A stretch of 24,858 bases of DNA from Hyphomicrobiales bacterium (lineage in GTDB: Bacteria; Pseudomonadota; Alphaproteobacteria; Rhizobiales; JALURZ01). The stretch lies in contig JALURZ010000198.1 of NCBI GenBank assembly GCA_027058735.1, positions 1-24,858 of the forward strand, in the 5' to 3' direction. The notes beneath the pieces were generated by a model. The model was not told the origin of the DNA. It saw only the letters and a program-made list of their open reading frames with translations, and did no database searches. Shown here piece after piece: positions 1 to 7,289 of this stretch (positions are counted from its first letter, which is position 1; every line of letters starts with the position of its first letter). A program made the translations under genes and the position numbers.

Positions 1-606
1 CACCGGGCGGACCTTGCGCGCCTTGCGCCCGTCGCGCGCCTTGAGCCGCTCCGCGCCGTTGCAGATCGGCAGCAGCCAGTCGGAACGCATCTGCAGGTCG
101 TCATTGAGCGCCTTCATGGCGTGATAGTTGAAGGTATAGCCCTTGGGATTGTCTCCCTGGGCCGCCCAGATCAGGGTTTCGTGGGCATTGGTGAAACGGC
201 GGCCGCGAAAATTCGGCATCGGGTTGGTCTTGCGCCAGATCACGTCGTTGAGAATCCAGAAGCCGAGATCCTGCAATGTCGCGCCGACACGGAAAATATT
301 GTGATAACTGCCGATGACCCAGATGGAGCCGGTGTCCTTCAGCACGCGGCGGGCCGCGCGCAGCCATCGGGCGGTGAACGCGTCATAGGCCGCAAGGCTG
401 GCAAACCGGTCCCAGTCGTCGTCTACCCCGTCGACGCGGGAATTGTCGGGGCGGTGCAATTCGCCATTGAGCTGGAGGTTGTAGGGCGGATCGGCGAATA
501 TGAGATCGACGGAATTTTCCGGCATTTCCGCCATTTCCGCGATGCAATCGCCGATTATCAGCCGGTCGGCTTCAAGGGCGGGTGCCTTGTCCTTGACGCA
601 ACGCAT
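1..606 (-). CDS. ccrM: CcrM-type adenine-N6 DNA methyltransferase, C-terminus cut by window edge
   Basis: The enzyme methylates adenine in duplex DNA; in Alphaproteobacteria this family modifies GANTC once per cell cycle. The visible 202 codons start at an ATG (606-604) and read through the left window edge without a stop. Residues 14-20 (RLIIGDC) and the catalytic DPPYNLQL motif at residues 39-46 fit a beta-class N6-adenine methyltransferase, in which DPPY precedes the SAM-binding FxGxG motif. That second motif and the C-terminal DNA-recognition domain would lie outside the window. The region around residues 107-125 (FWILNDVIWRKTNPMPNFRG) is also typical of CcrM. It follows rnhB on the same strand after a 70-bp gap, the usual alphaproteobacterial order. 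No clear Shine-Dalgarno precedes the ATG. GANTC specificity is inferred from family and neighbour, not from the visible residues alone. Confidence 0.93.
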   Translation of the reverse strand, partial: MRCVKDKAPALEADRLIIGDCIAEMAEMPENSVDLIFADPPYNLQLNGELHRPDNSRVDGVDDDWDRFASLAAYDAFTARWLRAARRVLKDTGSIWVIGSYHNIFRVGATLQDLGFWILNDVIWRKTNPMPNFRGRRFTNAHETLIWAAQGDNPKGYTFNYHAMKALNDDLQMRSDWLLPICNGAERLKARDGRKARKVRPV

Positions 607-676
607 GGGGGCCTCGCGAGCCAACGCACAACAAACAGGTTCGCCGCCATCATGGAGCGGCGGGGTAAAGGTTCGA

Positions 677-1318
677 TTAAGAGGAGGCCTGGAGGAGGGC
701 GCGGATCGGGGCAAACGAGGTGCGGTGGTGGGGCGTCGCGCCGCGGGCTTCGAGCCCGGCGCGGTGCTCGCGCGTGCCATATCCCTTGTTGCGTTCCCAG
801 CCATAGCCGGGATGGCGTGCGGCCAGTTCGCACATGATGCGGTCCCGCGTGACCTTGGCGATGATGGAGGCGGCCGCGATGGAAAGGACGCGCGCATCGC
901 CACCGATAATCGCCTGACCGGGACATGGCAGGCCGGGCAGCCGGTTGCCATCGACCAGCACATGGTCCGGTGCGCGCCCAAGCGCGCGAACCGCCTCGCC
1001 CATCGCCCACAGGGAGGCGTTCAGGATATTGTCGCGGTCGATCCGGCGCACATCGCCCAGACCAATGGCGATGTGCGCGGTTTTCGCAAGCTCGCCAAAC
1101 AGCGCTTCGCGCCGCGCCGGCGTGAGCTTCTTGGAATCGTCGAGCCCGTGGGGAATACGGTCCGGGTCGAGAATGACCGCGGCCGCGACCACCGGCCCCG
1201 CCCAGGGCCCGCGCCCGGCTTCATCGACCCCCGCGATGAGGCCGTGGCCGGCCTTGATCGCCCGCGTCTCGAACTCGAAATCGGGCTTTCGCGTGGCGTG
1301 TCTGCGCGATGGGGTCAT
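677..1318 (-). CDS. rnhB: Ribonuclease HII
   Basis: It cleaves the RNA strand of RNA-DNA hybrids and single ribonucleotides embedded in DNA, in the cytoplasm. The 213-residue product has the usual length. Catalytic acidic residues are visible: D32 and E33 in GVDEAGRGPWAGPVV, D123 in LVDGNRLPG and D159 in KVTRDRIM. The C-terminal region GYGWERNKGYGTREH is also a family signature. The reading frame is open upstream to 1390, but that part overlaps the preceding radical SAM gene and lacks family similarity. The ATG at 1318 gives MTPSRRHATRKPDFEFE, a plausible N-terminus 50 bp after the upstream stop. It probably shares a transcript with ccrM. Confidence 0.95.
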   Translation of the reverse strand: MTPSRRHATRKPDFEFETRAIKAGHGLIAGVDEAGRGPWAGPVVAAAVILDPDRIPHGLDDSKKLTPARREALFGELAKTAHIAIGLGDVRRIDRDNILNASLWAMGEAVRALGRAPDHVLVDGNRLPGLPCPGQAIIGGDARVLSIAAASIIAKVTRDRIMCELAARHPGYGWERNKGYGTREHRAGLEARGATPHHRTSFAPIRALLQASS

Positions 1319-1368
1319 GGCCGCGCCACTGTGCGTTGAGTCGTGCTGCGGGCACAATGGCCGGGCTG

Positions 1369-2550
1369 TCAAAGCTGCGGCATCGGGCAACCCTGCATGG
1401 GCGGATCGTCAAACAGATCGAGCTGGCCGCCGCCGCCCGCCGGCGCCACGAAATGGGCCGTGGACAACCGCAATTTCCTGCGGTTGAGGCCGAGCCGGCG
1501 CGCGGCCAACTCAAACCGCCGGCCGATCGACCACGCATAGGGCCCGGTGCCGCGCATGCGCCGGCCCCAGGTCGCATCATAGGTCTTGCCGCCGCGCATT
1601 GACCTGATGAGCGACAGGACCCGGTCCGCGCGCTCCGGCCGGCACTCGTTGAGCCATTCGCGAAACAGGTCGTCAACCTCGAGCGGCAGACGCAGGATGA
1701 CATAGCCGGCCTCGCTGGCGCCGGCTTCGGCGGCGCGGCCAAGAATGGCCTCGATTTCGGCGTCATTGAGGGCCGGTATGACCGGCGCCACCATGACCGA
1801 AACCGGCACGCCATGGGCGCTCAGGGTTCCCATTGCCTCGATCCGCCGCGATGGTGTGCTGGCGCGCGGCTCCATGGCGCGGGCCAGATCGCGCTCAAGC
1901 GTGGTCACCGACAGCGCCACCTTGACCAGGCCCTTTTCGGCCATTGGCGCCAGCAGGTCGAGATCGCGCAACACCAGCGCCGACTTGGTGACGATGCCGA
2001 CCGGATGGTTATGGCGCGCCAGCACCTCCAGCACCCGGCGCATGATCCGGCGCTGCCGCTCGATGGGCTGATAGGCGTCCGTGTTGGTGCCGATGGCGAT
2101 GGCGCGCGGCTTGTAGCCGGGTGCGGCCAGTTCTCGCTCCAGGCGCTCATGGGCATTGGACTTGGCGAACAGACGGGTCTCGAAATCAAGCCCCGGCGAC
2201 AGACCCATGAATGCATGGGTCGGACGGGCGAAACAGTAAACGCAGCCATGCTCGCAGCCGCGATAGGGATTGATGGAGCGCTCAAACGAGATATCCGGCG
2301 AGGCGTTGCGGGTGATGATGGTCTTCGCGGTTTCCTCACTGACATGGGTGCGCCGGTTTTCCAGCAGCCCGAGGCTCTCCCAGCCATCATCGAACAGGGC
2401 CACGGTGTTGGGTTCAAACCGCCCCGACCGGTTCGACACCGACCCGCGCCCGCGCCGTGTGCGCGCCATCGCCGCGCCGCAGGCCGCGTGTGCCCGCTCC
2501 ACGGCACCACCGCGTGCGCTCATCCGATGATATGTCTGCGGAGCGCTCAT
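1369..2550 (-). CDS. PA0069-family radical SAM protein (spore photolyase-like)
   Basis: This radical SAM protein of about 393 residues has the CxxxCxxC [4Fe-4S] motif in NPYRGCEHGCVYCFARPTH (Cys 99, 103, 106 from this start). It belongs to the PA0069/Rv2578c-like group, which is related to spore photoproduct lyase. The reaction is not established, and a role in DNA or nucleotide chemistry is only inferred. The N-terminal stretch with RGRGSVSNRSGRFE and the later IGTNTDAYQPIE fit this family. The frame is open to 2607. ATGs at 2550 (MSAPQTYH) and 2523 (MSARGGAVE) are both possible, and neither has a clear Shine-Dalgarno. It is divergent from the transferase pair at 2647 and followed by rnhB after 50 bp. 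Confidence 0.88.
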   Translation of the reverse strand: MSAPQTYHRMSARGGAVERAHAACGAAMARTRRGRGSVSNRSGRFEPNTVALFDDGWESLGLLENRRTHVSEETAKTIITRNASPDISFERSINPYRGCEHGCVYCFARPTHAFMGLSPGLDFETRLFAKSNAHERLERELAAPGYKPRAIAIGTNTDAYQPIERQRRIMRRVLEVLARHNHPVGIVTKSALVLRDLDLLAPMAEKGLVKVALSVTTLERDLARAMEPRASTPSRRIEAMGTLSAHGVPVSVMVAPVIPALNDAEIEAILGRAAEAGASEAGYVILRLPLEVDDLFREWLNECRPERADRVLSLIRSMRGGKTYDATWGRRMRGTGPYAWSIGRRFELAARRLGLNRRKLRLSTAHFVAPAGGGGQLDLFDDPPMQGCPMPQL

Positions 2551-2557
2551 GACCATG

Positions 2558-2586
2558 AGAATAGTCGAACCAACAGAACAAAACAA
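2558..2586 (-). promoter_or_regulatory. Candidate promoter for the radical SAM gene
   Basis: Read on the minus strand, TTGTTT (2586-2581) and TATTCT (2563-2558) are separated by 17 bp. Initiation about 7 bp downstream would fall at the ATG at 2550 or give a short leader to the ATG at 2523. Both boxes are weak matches, so this is tentative. Confidence 0.25.
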
Positions 2587-2610
2587 GAACAATTTTGCCG
2601 CCATCACCGG

Positions 2611-2638
2611 TTGCCGCGGGTTGGCGGCGCGTTATAGT
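2611..2638 (+). promoter_or_regulatory. Candidate sigma-70-type promoter for the transferase pair
   Basis: TTGCCG (2611-2616) and TATAGT (2633-2638, 5 of 6 to consensus) are spaced by 16 bp. The predicted start near 2645 is only about 2 nt before the ATG at 2647, and no Shine-Dalgarno is present. Together these suggest a leaderless or nearly leaderless transcript. This is an inference from sequence only. Confidence 0.4.
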
Positions 2639-2646
2639 GCGCACCC

Positions 2647-3327
2647 ATGGTGAGCCTGATCATTCCGACCCTGAACGCACAAGCGACCCTTGGGGCAACA
2701 CTTGCGGCGCTGGTGCCGGGCGTCGTGGACGGTGTGATCGCGGAAGTGGTTATCGTCGATGGCGGTTCCGATGACGCAACGCTTGCGATTGCCGATGGGG
2801 CGGGCGCGCGGGTGGTGAGCGCGCCGCGCGGGCGCGGGTCCCAGCTTCGCGCCGGGGCCGAAGCGGCCGCGGGCGAGTGGCTGTTGTTTCTGCACGCCGA
2901 TACGGTGATCGAGCCCGGCTGGCCGGCGGAAATCCGCAGCTTCACCGCCCGAAAGAACGAAACGCGCGCCGCCTATTTCCGCTACCGGCTCGATCATCCG
3001 GGCTGGCGGGCGCGTCTTCTGGAGTGGATTGTGGCGCTGCGCTGCGCGGTGCTGGCGCTGCCCTATGGCGATCAGGGGCTGCTGATTTCGCGCCGGCTCT
3101 ATGAGCGCTCGGGCGGTTTTGCCGATCTGCCCATAATGGAGGATGTCGATCTGGTGCGGCGCATCGGCAGGCGGCGGCTGACGGCCCTGCGCACCGGGAT
3201 CGTCACCAGCGCGCAACGCTACCGGCACGACGGATTCGCGCGCCGCATGGCCCGCAATCTCGCCTGTCTGACCCTGTATTTTCTGCGTGTGCCGCCGGAG
3301 CGTCTGGCGCGGCTCTACCGCCTGTGA
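2647..3327 (+). CDS. Glycosyltransferase, rSAM/selenodomain-associated transferase 2 type
   Basis: This is a 226-residue GT-A fold (GT2-like) transferase. The nucleotide-sugar binding N-terminus MVSLIIPTLNA, the acidic VDGGSDD at residues 37-43 and the FLHADT metal-binding region at residues 81-86 are all visible. The short length and the motif PYGDQGLLISRRLYERSGGF followed by IMEDVDL match the family named rSAM/selenodomain-associated transferase 2 (TIGR04283). Its substrate is unknown. The ATG at 2647 is fixed by the conserved N-terminus although no ribosome-binding site precedes it. The stop overlaps the next gene's GTG start (GTGA), so the two are probably translationally coupled. Confidence 0.9.
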   Translation: MVSLIIPTLNAQATLGATLAALVPGVVDGVIAEVVIVDGGSDDATLAIADGAGARVVSAPRGRGSQLRAGAEAAAGEWLLFLHADTVIEPGWPAEIRSFTARKNETRAAYFRYRLDHPGWRARLLEWIVALRCAVLALPYGDQGLLISRRLYERSGGFADLPIMEDVDLVRRIGRRRLTALRTGIVTSAQRYRHDGFARRMARNLACLTLYFLRVPPERLARLYRL

Positions 3328-3929
3328 GGGGTCGCGATCATCTGGTGATCGTGGCGAAAGCGCCGCGTGCGGGCCGGGCCAAGCGCCGCCTTGGCGCGGA
3401 TATCGGTTCGGTGCGCGCGGCCTTTGTCTATCGCCATATGCTGGGGGCCATGGTGCGGCGGCTGGGCGGTGATCCGCGCTGGCGCACCTGGCTTGCGGTG
3501 ACGCCCGATGGCGCCGTGAACGATCCGGCCTGGCCTGCGCATGTGAGCACCCTTGCCCAGGGCGATGGCGATCTGGGCGCGCGCATGGCCCGCGTCATGG
3601 CGTCGCGCCCGCCGGGCCGCGTGGTACTGACGGGAAGCGACATTCCCAATGTTCCGGCCGCCTCCATCGCGCGGGTGTTTGCGGCACTCGGGCGCGCCGA
3701 TGTGGTTCTGGGGCCGGCGCGTGACGGCGGGTTCTGGCTTGTGGGCGTGCGCCAGGGGCGAATGGCGCACACCCTTTTTGACGGCGTGAGGTGGTCGGGC
3801 GCGCACGCGCTTGAAGATACGCTGGCCAATGCTTCGCATCTTGCCGTCGAGACGGTGGAAACCCGCGGCGATATTGACACGGGCGGCGATCTGGCGCGCT
3901 GGGCGGGCCTGGGAAGATCAGGATTTTGA
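3324..3929 (+). CDS. DUF2064 / rSAM/selenodomain-associated transferase 1
   Basis: This 201-residue protein has a nucleotidyltransferase-like GT-A fold (DUF2064, TIGR04282). Family features are VIVAKAPRAGRAKRRLG at residues 8-24, QGDGDLGARM near residue 80, LTGSDIPN near residue 105 and GPARDGGFWLVGV near residue 135. The activity and substrate are not established. It starts at GTG 3324, overlapping the upstream transferase stop by 4 bp. This pair of families often co-occurs, so the two products may act on one pathway. The last 12 bp overlap the 3' end of convergent moaB. Confidence 0.88.
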   Translation: MRGRDHLVIVAKAPRAGRAKRRLGADIGSVRAAFVYRHMLGAMVRRLGGDPRWRTWLAVTPDGAVNDPAWPAHVSTLAQGDGDLGARMARVMASRPPGRVVLTGSDIPNVPAASIARVFAALGRADVVLGPARDGGFWLVGVRQGRMAHTLFDGVRWSGAHALEDTLANASHLAVETVETRGDIDTGGDLARWAGLGRSGF

Positions 3930-4466
3930 GCGTTTCAGATGCTCGTCCAGCCGCGGCATGATTTCCACGAAATTGCACGGCGCGTAGCGGTAGTCGAGCT
4001 GGTTGGCGAGAATTTCGTCCCACGCATCCCGGCACGCACCGGGCGAACCCGGCAGCACGAAGATATAGGTCGCTCCGGCCACCCCGGCGGTGGCGCGCGA
4101 CTGGATGGTGGAGGTGCCGATCTTGTCGAAGGATATCTTGTGAAAGACCTGTGAAAACCCGTCCATGCGCTTCTCGAACAGGGGTTCGATGGCTTCAGGC
4201 GAAACGTCGCGCCCGGTAAAGCCGGTGCCGCCGGTGGAGATCACCACATCGATCTGCGGGTCGTCGATCCAGCCGCGCACCTGTGCGCGGATCCGCTCCA
4301 CATCATCGGTGACGACGGCGCGCGCCTGCACGGTGTGGCCGGCCGCTTCGATGCGCCCGGCGAGCACATCGCCAGACTTGTCATCGGCCTCGCTGCGGCT
4401 GTCGGACACCGTCAGCACGGCGATGCGCACCGGAATGAAAGCCTTGTTTTCGTCGATGCCGGGCAC
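3918..4466 (-). CDS. moaB: Molybdenum cofactor biosynthesis protein B
   Basis: This MoaB/Mog-fold protein takes part in molybdopterin adenylylation or a related late step of molybdenum cofactor synthesis. Its 182 residues include VRIAVLTVSDSR at 13-24, the ligand-binding STGGTGFTGRD and the LPGSPGA loop, all diagnostic for MoaB/MogA/MoeA domains. The frame is open to a TTG at 4514 that overlaps the upstream UDG stop, but the GTG at 4466 gives MPGIDENKAFIPV, which resembles known alphaproteobacterial MoaB N-termini. A GTG at 4475 is an alternative. No strong Shine-Dalgarno helps decide. It lies downstream of UDG on the same strand and converges on the DUF2064 gene. Confidence 0.92.
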   Translation of the reverse strand: MPGIDENKAFIPVRIAVLTVSDSRSEADDKSGDVLAGRIEAAGHTVQARAVVTDDVERIRAQVRGWIDDPQIDVVISTGGTGFTGRDVSPEAIEPLFEKRMDGFSQVFHKISFDKIGTSTIQSRATAGVAGATYIFVLPGSPGACRDAWDEILANQLDYRYAPCNFVEIMPRLDEHLKRSKS

Positions 4467-4510
4467 GCGGCTCACTTTTGTTGCCAAGAGCAAAGCCGGA
4501 ACTATCCCGC

Positions 4511-5332
4511 TCAACCGGCGATCTCGTCAAGGGCGCGGCGGATGGACAGAAAGTCGCGCCATGCCAGTTTCTTCTGCCCCGGCTGGCGCAGCAGATAGGC
4601 CGGATGCAGGGTGGCGATGGCGCGGTAGGGGCCGTCAGGGGCCGGATATTGCCGCCATTTTCCGCGCAGACGCAGAATGCCGGTGGTCGTATCCAGCATT
4701 TCCTTGGCCGCCACCCCGCCCAGAAACACCACCAGCGCCGGGTCGATGAGTTCGATCTGGCGCGCCGCGAACGGCCGGCACAAGGCGGTCTCGGCGGGCG
4801 TCGGCGTCCGGTTTCCCGGCGGGCGCCAGTAGATCACATTGGTGATATAGGCCTGATCGCGGTCCAGGCCGATGGCCTTGAGCATGCGGTCGAGCAGCCG
4901 GCCGGAGCGCCCCACAAAGGGCTTGCCCTCGATATCCTCGTCGCGTCCCGGCGCTTCGCCGATGAACATCACGCGGGCCTGCCGGCTGCCATCCTCGAAC
5001 ACCAGATTGGTCGCGGTGTTGCGCAGCGGGCATTCAAGGGTTTCGAGGCGGGCGCGCAGTTCATCGAGGGTCTTGCAGGCGCCTGCCATCTGGCGCGCAA
5101 CCGCGGCGGCCTGCTCGGGGGTCAGAACCGCCGTGGTGGCGGGCCGCGGCGCGCCGGCGGGGTGCTTTTGCGGCACCGCGGGTGCGGCCCTTTCTTCGGC
5201 CGGCACGGATCGTGCGAGGCGGTCGCGGGGCACATCGCTTACCGCCTCGTCCACGCCCATCTCCCCATACCACCGCAACAGTTCGCCGGGATGGCGGGCG
5301 GTGGCCGGCGGCTTCGCGCTCTGTCTGGTCAT
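4511..5332 (-). CDS. Uracil-DNA glycosylase, family 4-like
   Basis: It removes uracil from DNA as the first step of base-excision repair. The 273-residue product has an N-terminal variable region (1-80), then the UDG fold with motif 1 GEAPGRDED at 125-133, PPGNRTPTPAE at 171-181 and motif 2 HPAYLLRQP at 243-251. The cysteines available for an iron-sulphur cluster are C86, C101 and C185. The position usually Cys in KCRPPGNR of family 4 is Trp169 here (IYWRPPGNR). Start at ATG 5332 is supported by GGGGGA about 5 nt upstream; the frame is open to 5560 but that part is antisense to the divergent ETF-QO leader. Confidence 0.92.
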   Translation of the reverse strand: MTRQSAKPPATARHPGELLRWYGEMGVDEAVSDVPRDRLARSVPAEERAAPAVPQKHPAGAPRPATTAVLTPEQAAAVARQMAGACKTLDELRARLETLECPLRNTATNLVFEDGSRQARVMFIGEAPGRDEDIEGKPFVGRSGRLLDRMLKAIGLDRDQAYITNVIYWRPPGNRTPTPAETALCRPFAARQIELIDPALVVFLGGVAAKEMLDTTTGILRLRGKWRQYPAPDGPYRAIATLHPAYLLRQPGQKKLAWRDFLSIRRALDEIAG

Positions 5333-5377
5333 GTCCGTTCCCCCGCGATGCCGCCTGCGCGATATCCGGCGGCGATT

Positions 5378-5407
5378 TTGTCTCGAATGTCGTGGCACGG
5401 TAGTATA
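5378..5407. promoter_or_regulatory. Divergent promoter region between UDG and ETF-QO genes
   Basis: On the plus strand TTGTCT (5378-5383) and TAGTAT (5401-5406) are spaced by 17 bp and would give a leader of about 90 nt for ETF-QO. On the minus strand TATACT (5407-5402) is a good -10 box for UDG, but its -35 is poor. The short AT-rich patch around 5401-5414 stands out against GC-rich flanks. The assignment is from sequence only. Confidence 0.35.
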
Positions 5408-5504
5408 TCTAAACGGAACCGGCCCGTGGCCGCGCGGATCAGGATTTGTGGAAAACCGCGCCGCCGCCGGCAATGGGAAACGCGTGAAGGCGGGGACGAC
5501 CAGG

Positions 5505-7181
5505 ATGAGCGAAGAGCAGCGACTTCCCGAGCGCGAGGCGATGGATTTCGACGTGGTCATCGTGGGCGCGGGGCCCGCGGGTCTGGCGGCCGCGATCCGG
5601 CTGCGTCAGTTGGCCATCGAAAACGATGCCGAACTGAGCGTGAGCGTTCTGGAGAAGGGCTCCGAGGTGGGGGCCCATATCCTGTCCGGCGCCGTCTTCG
5701 ATCCTGTCGCGCTCGAGCGGTTGCTGCCCGACTGGCGCGCGCGCGGCGCACCGCTCAACACGCCGGTCAGCGGCGACAGGTTTTACTATCTGGGCCCGGC
5801 CGGCAATATCAGCCTGCCCGCCTTCATGATGCCGCCGCTGATGAGCAATCATGGCTGTTATGTGATCTCGCTGGGTAATCTGTGCCGCTGGCTCGCCGAA
5901 CAGGCCGAAAGCCTGGGGGTTGAGGTTTTTCCGGGCTTTGCCGCATCGCAAGTGATCTACGACGAGGCCGGCGGCGTAAAGGGGGTGGCCACCGGCGACA
6001 TGGGCATCGGCAGGGATGGCGCGCCCAAGGACGGTTTCATGCGCGGCATGGAGCTGCACGGCAAATATACGCTGATTGCCGAAGGCGTGCGCGGATCGCT
6101 CGCCAAACAACTGATCGCCCGATACAGGCTCGATGCTGATTGCGAACCGCAGAAATACGGCATCGGCATCAAGGAACTGTGGGAGGTGGACCCGGCGCTG
6201 CACAGACCGGGCATGGTGCAGCATTCGTTCGGCTGGCCGCTCAGCAACGACACCGGCGGCGGCGCGTTTATCTATCACTTCGAGGACAATCTGGTGTCGG
6301 TGGGGTTTGTCGTGCACCTGAACTACACCAACCCCTATCTCTCGCCGTTCGAGGAGTTCCAGCGCTTCAAGACCCATCCGGCCGTTCGCCCCCTGTTCGA
6401 AGGGGGCAGGCGCATCGCCTATGGTGCGCGCGCGATAACCGAGGGCGGCCTGCAATCGGTGCCGAAGCTGAGCTTTCCCGGTGGCGCGCTGCTGGGCTGT
6501 TCGGCGGGCTTCATGAATGTGCCGCGCATCAAGGGATCGCACAACGCCATGATGTCGGGCATTCTGGCCGCCGAAGCGGCCTTCGAGGCCATCAGGGCGG
6601 GCCGCCAGGGCGACGAATTGAGCGCCTATCAAAGCGCTTATGAGACCAGTCCGATCGTCAAGGACCTCAAGCCGGTGCGCAACGCCAAACCGCTGTGGAG
6701 CCGGCTGGGCACGTTCCTGGGCATCCTTGCCGGGGGCATTGACATGTGGATGAACACGCTGAGGATCGGCCTTCCCTTCACGCTGAAACATGGCAAGGCG
6801 GACCACGAGACCCTCAAGCTGGCGAAAGACTGCAAGCCGATCGACTATCCAAAGCCGGACGGGAAAGTGACCTTCGACCGCCTGTCTTCGGTGTTCTTGT
6901 CGGCGACCAACCACGAAGAGGACCAGCCGGTGCATCTGCGTCTTCGCGATGCCAGCATCCCGATCGCGAAAAACCTGCCCGACTATGCCGAACCGGCGCA
7001 GCGCTACTGTCCGGCTGGTGTCTATGAGGTGATCGGGGATGATTCGGGCGGTGCGCCGCGCTTTCAGATCAACGCCCAGAACTGCGTTCACTGCAAGACC
7101 TGCGACATCAAGGATCCGGCCCAGAATATTGACTGGACCGTGCCCGAAGGCGGCGGCGGGCCGAATTATCCCAATATGTAA
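5505..7181 (+). CDS. Electron transfer flavoprotein-ubiquinone oxidoreductase
   Basis: This inner-membrane-associated enzyme passes electrons from reduced electron-transfer flavoprotein to ubiquinone, linking fatty-acid and amino-acid oxidation to respiration. The 558-residue product has a full-length ETF-QO layout: FAD-binding VVIVGAGPAGLAAA at 17-30, GSEVGAHILSGAV soon after, and a C-terminal [4Fe-4S] ferredoxin-like segment with Cys 502, 527, 530 and 533 (CPAGVYE, then CVHCKTCDIKDP). The ending GGGPNYPNM is typical. The frame is open far upstream, but ATG 5505 gives the conserved MSEEQxLPxREAMxFD N-terminus. It is divergent from UDG. Confidence 0.97.
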   Translation: MSEEQRLPEREAMDFDVVIVGAGPAGLAAAIRLRQLAIENDAELSVSVLEKGSEVGAHILSGAVFDPVALERLLPDWRARGAPLNTPVSGDRFYYLGPAGNISLPAFMMPPLMSNHGCYVISLGNLCRWLAEQAESLGVEVFPGFAASQVIYDEAGGVKGVATGDMGIGRDGAPKDGFMRGMELHGKYTLIAEGVRGSLAKQLIARYRLDADCEPQKYGIGIKELWEVDPALHRPGMVQHSFGWPLSNDTGGGAFIYHFEDNLVSVGFVVHLNYTNPYLSPFEEFQRFKTHPAVRPLFEGGRRIAYGARAITEGGLQSVPKLSFPGGALLGCSAGFMNVPRIKGSHNAMMSGILAAEAAFEAIRAGRQGDELSAYQSAYETSPIVKDLKPVRNAKPLWSRLGTFLGILAGGIDMWMNTLRIGLPFTLKHGKADHETLKLAKDCKPIDYPKPDGKVTFDRLSSVFLSATNHEEDQPVHLRLRDASIPIAKNLPDYAEPAQRYCPAGVYEVIGDDSGGAPRFQINAQNCVHCKTCDIKDPAQNIDWTVPEGGGGPNYPNM

Positions 7182-7212
7182 ACAGGTTAGACTCGGTTCT
7201 GCGCGGTAGATG

Positions 7213-7238
7213 CGCACCGGGCAGGTGCGTTTCTCCTT
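7213..7238 (+). terminator. Possible weak intrinsic terminator after ETF-QO
   Basis: CGCACC (7213-7218) and GGTGCG (7224-7229) form a 6-bp stem with a 5-nt loop, followed by TTTCTCCTT. The T-tract is interrupted, so termination may be partial. Confidence 0.35.
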
Positions 7239-7289
7239 GAAGTAACGCCGAAAAACGGCCATCTTCGTCGTTGAAGGACAACGATCCGC

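Noticed and set aside
4872..5504. In-frame N-terminal extension of ETF-QO by 211 codons
   Set aside because: It runs antisense through the UDG gene and precedes the conserved N-terminus of ETF-QO; ATG 5505 fits the family.
5439..7262. 607-codon minus-strand frame opposite ETF-QO
   Set aside because: It mirrors a clearly conserved enzyme in the sense direction and shows no motif or plausible ribosome-binding site.
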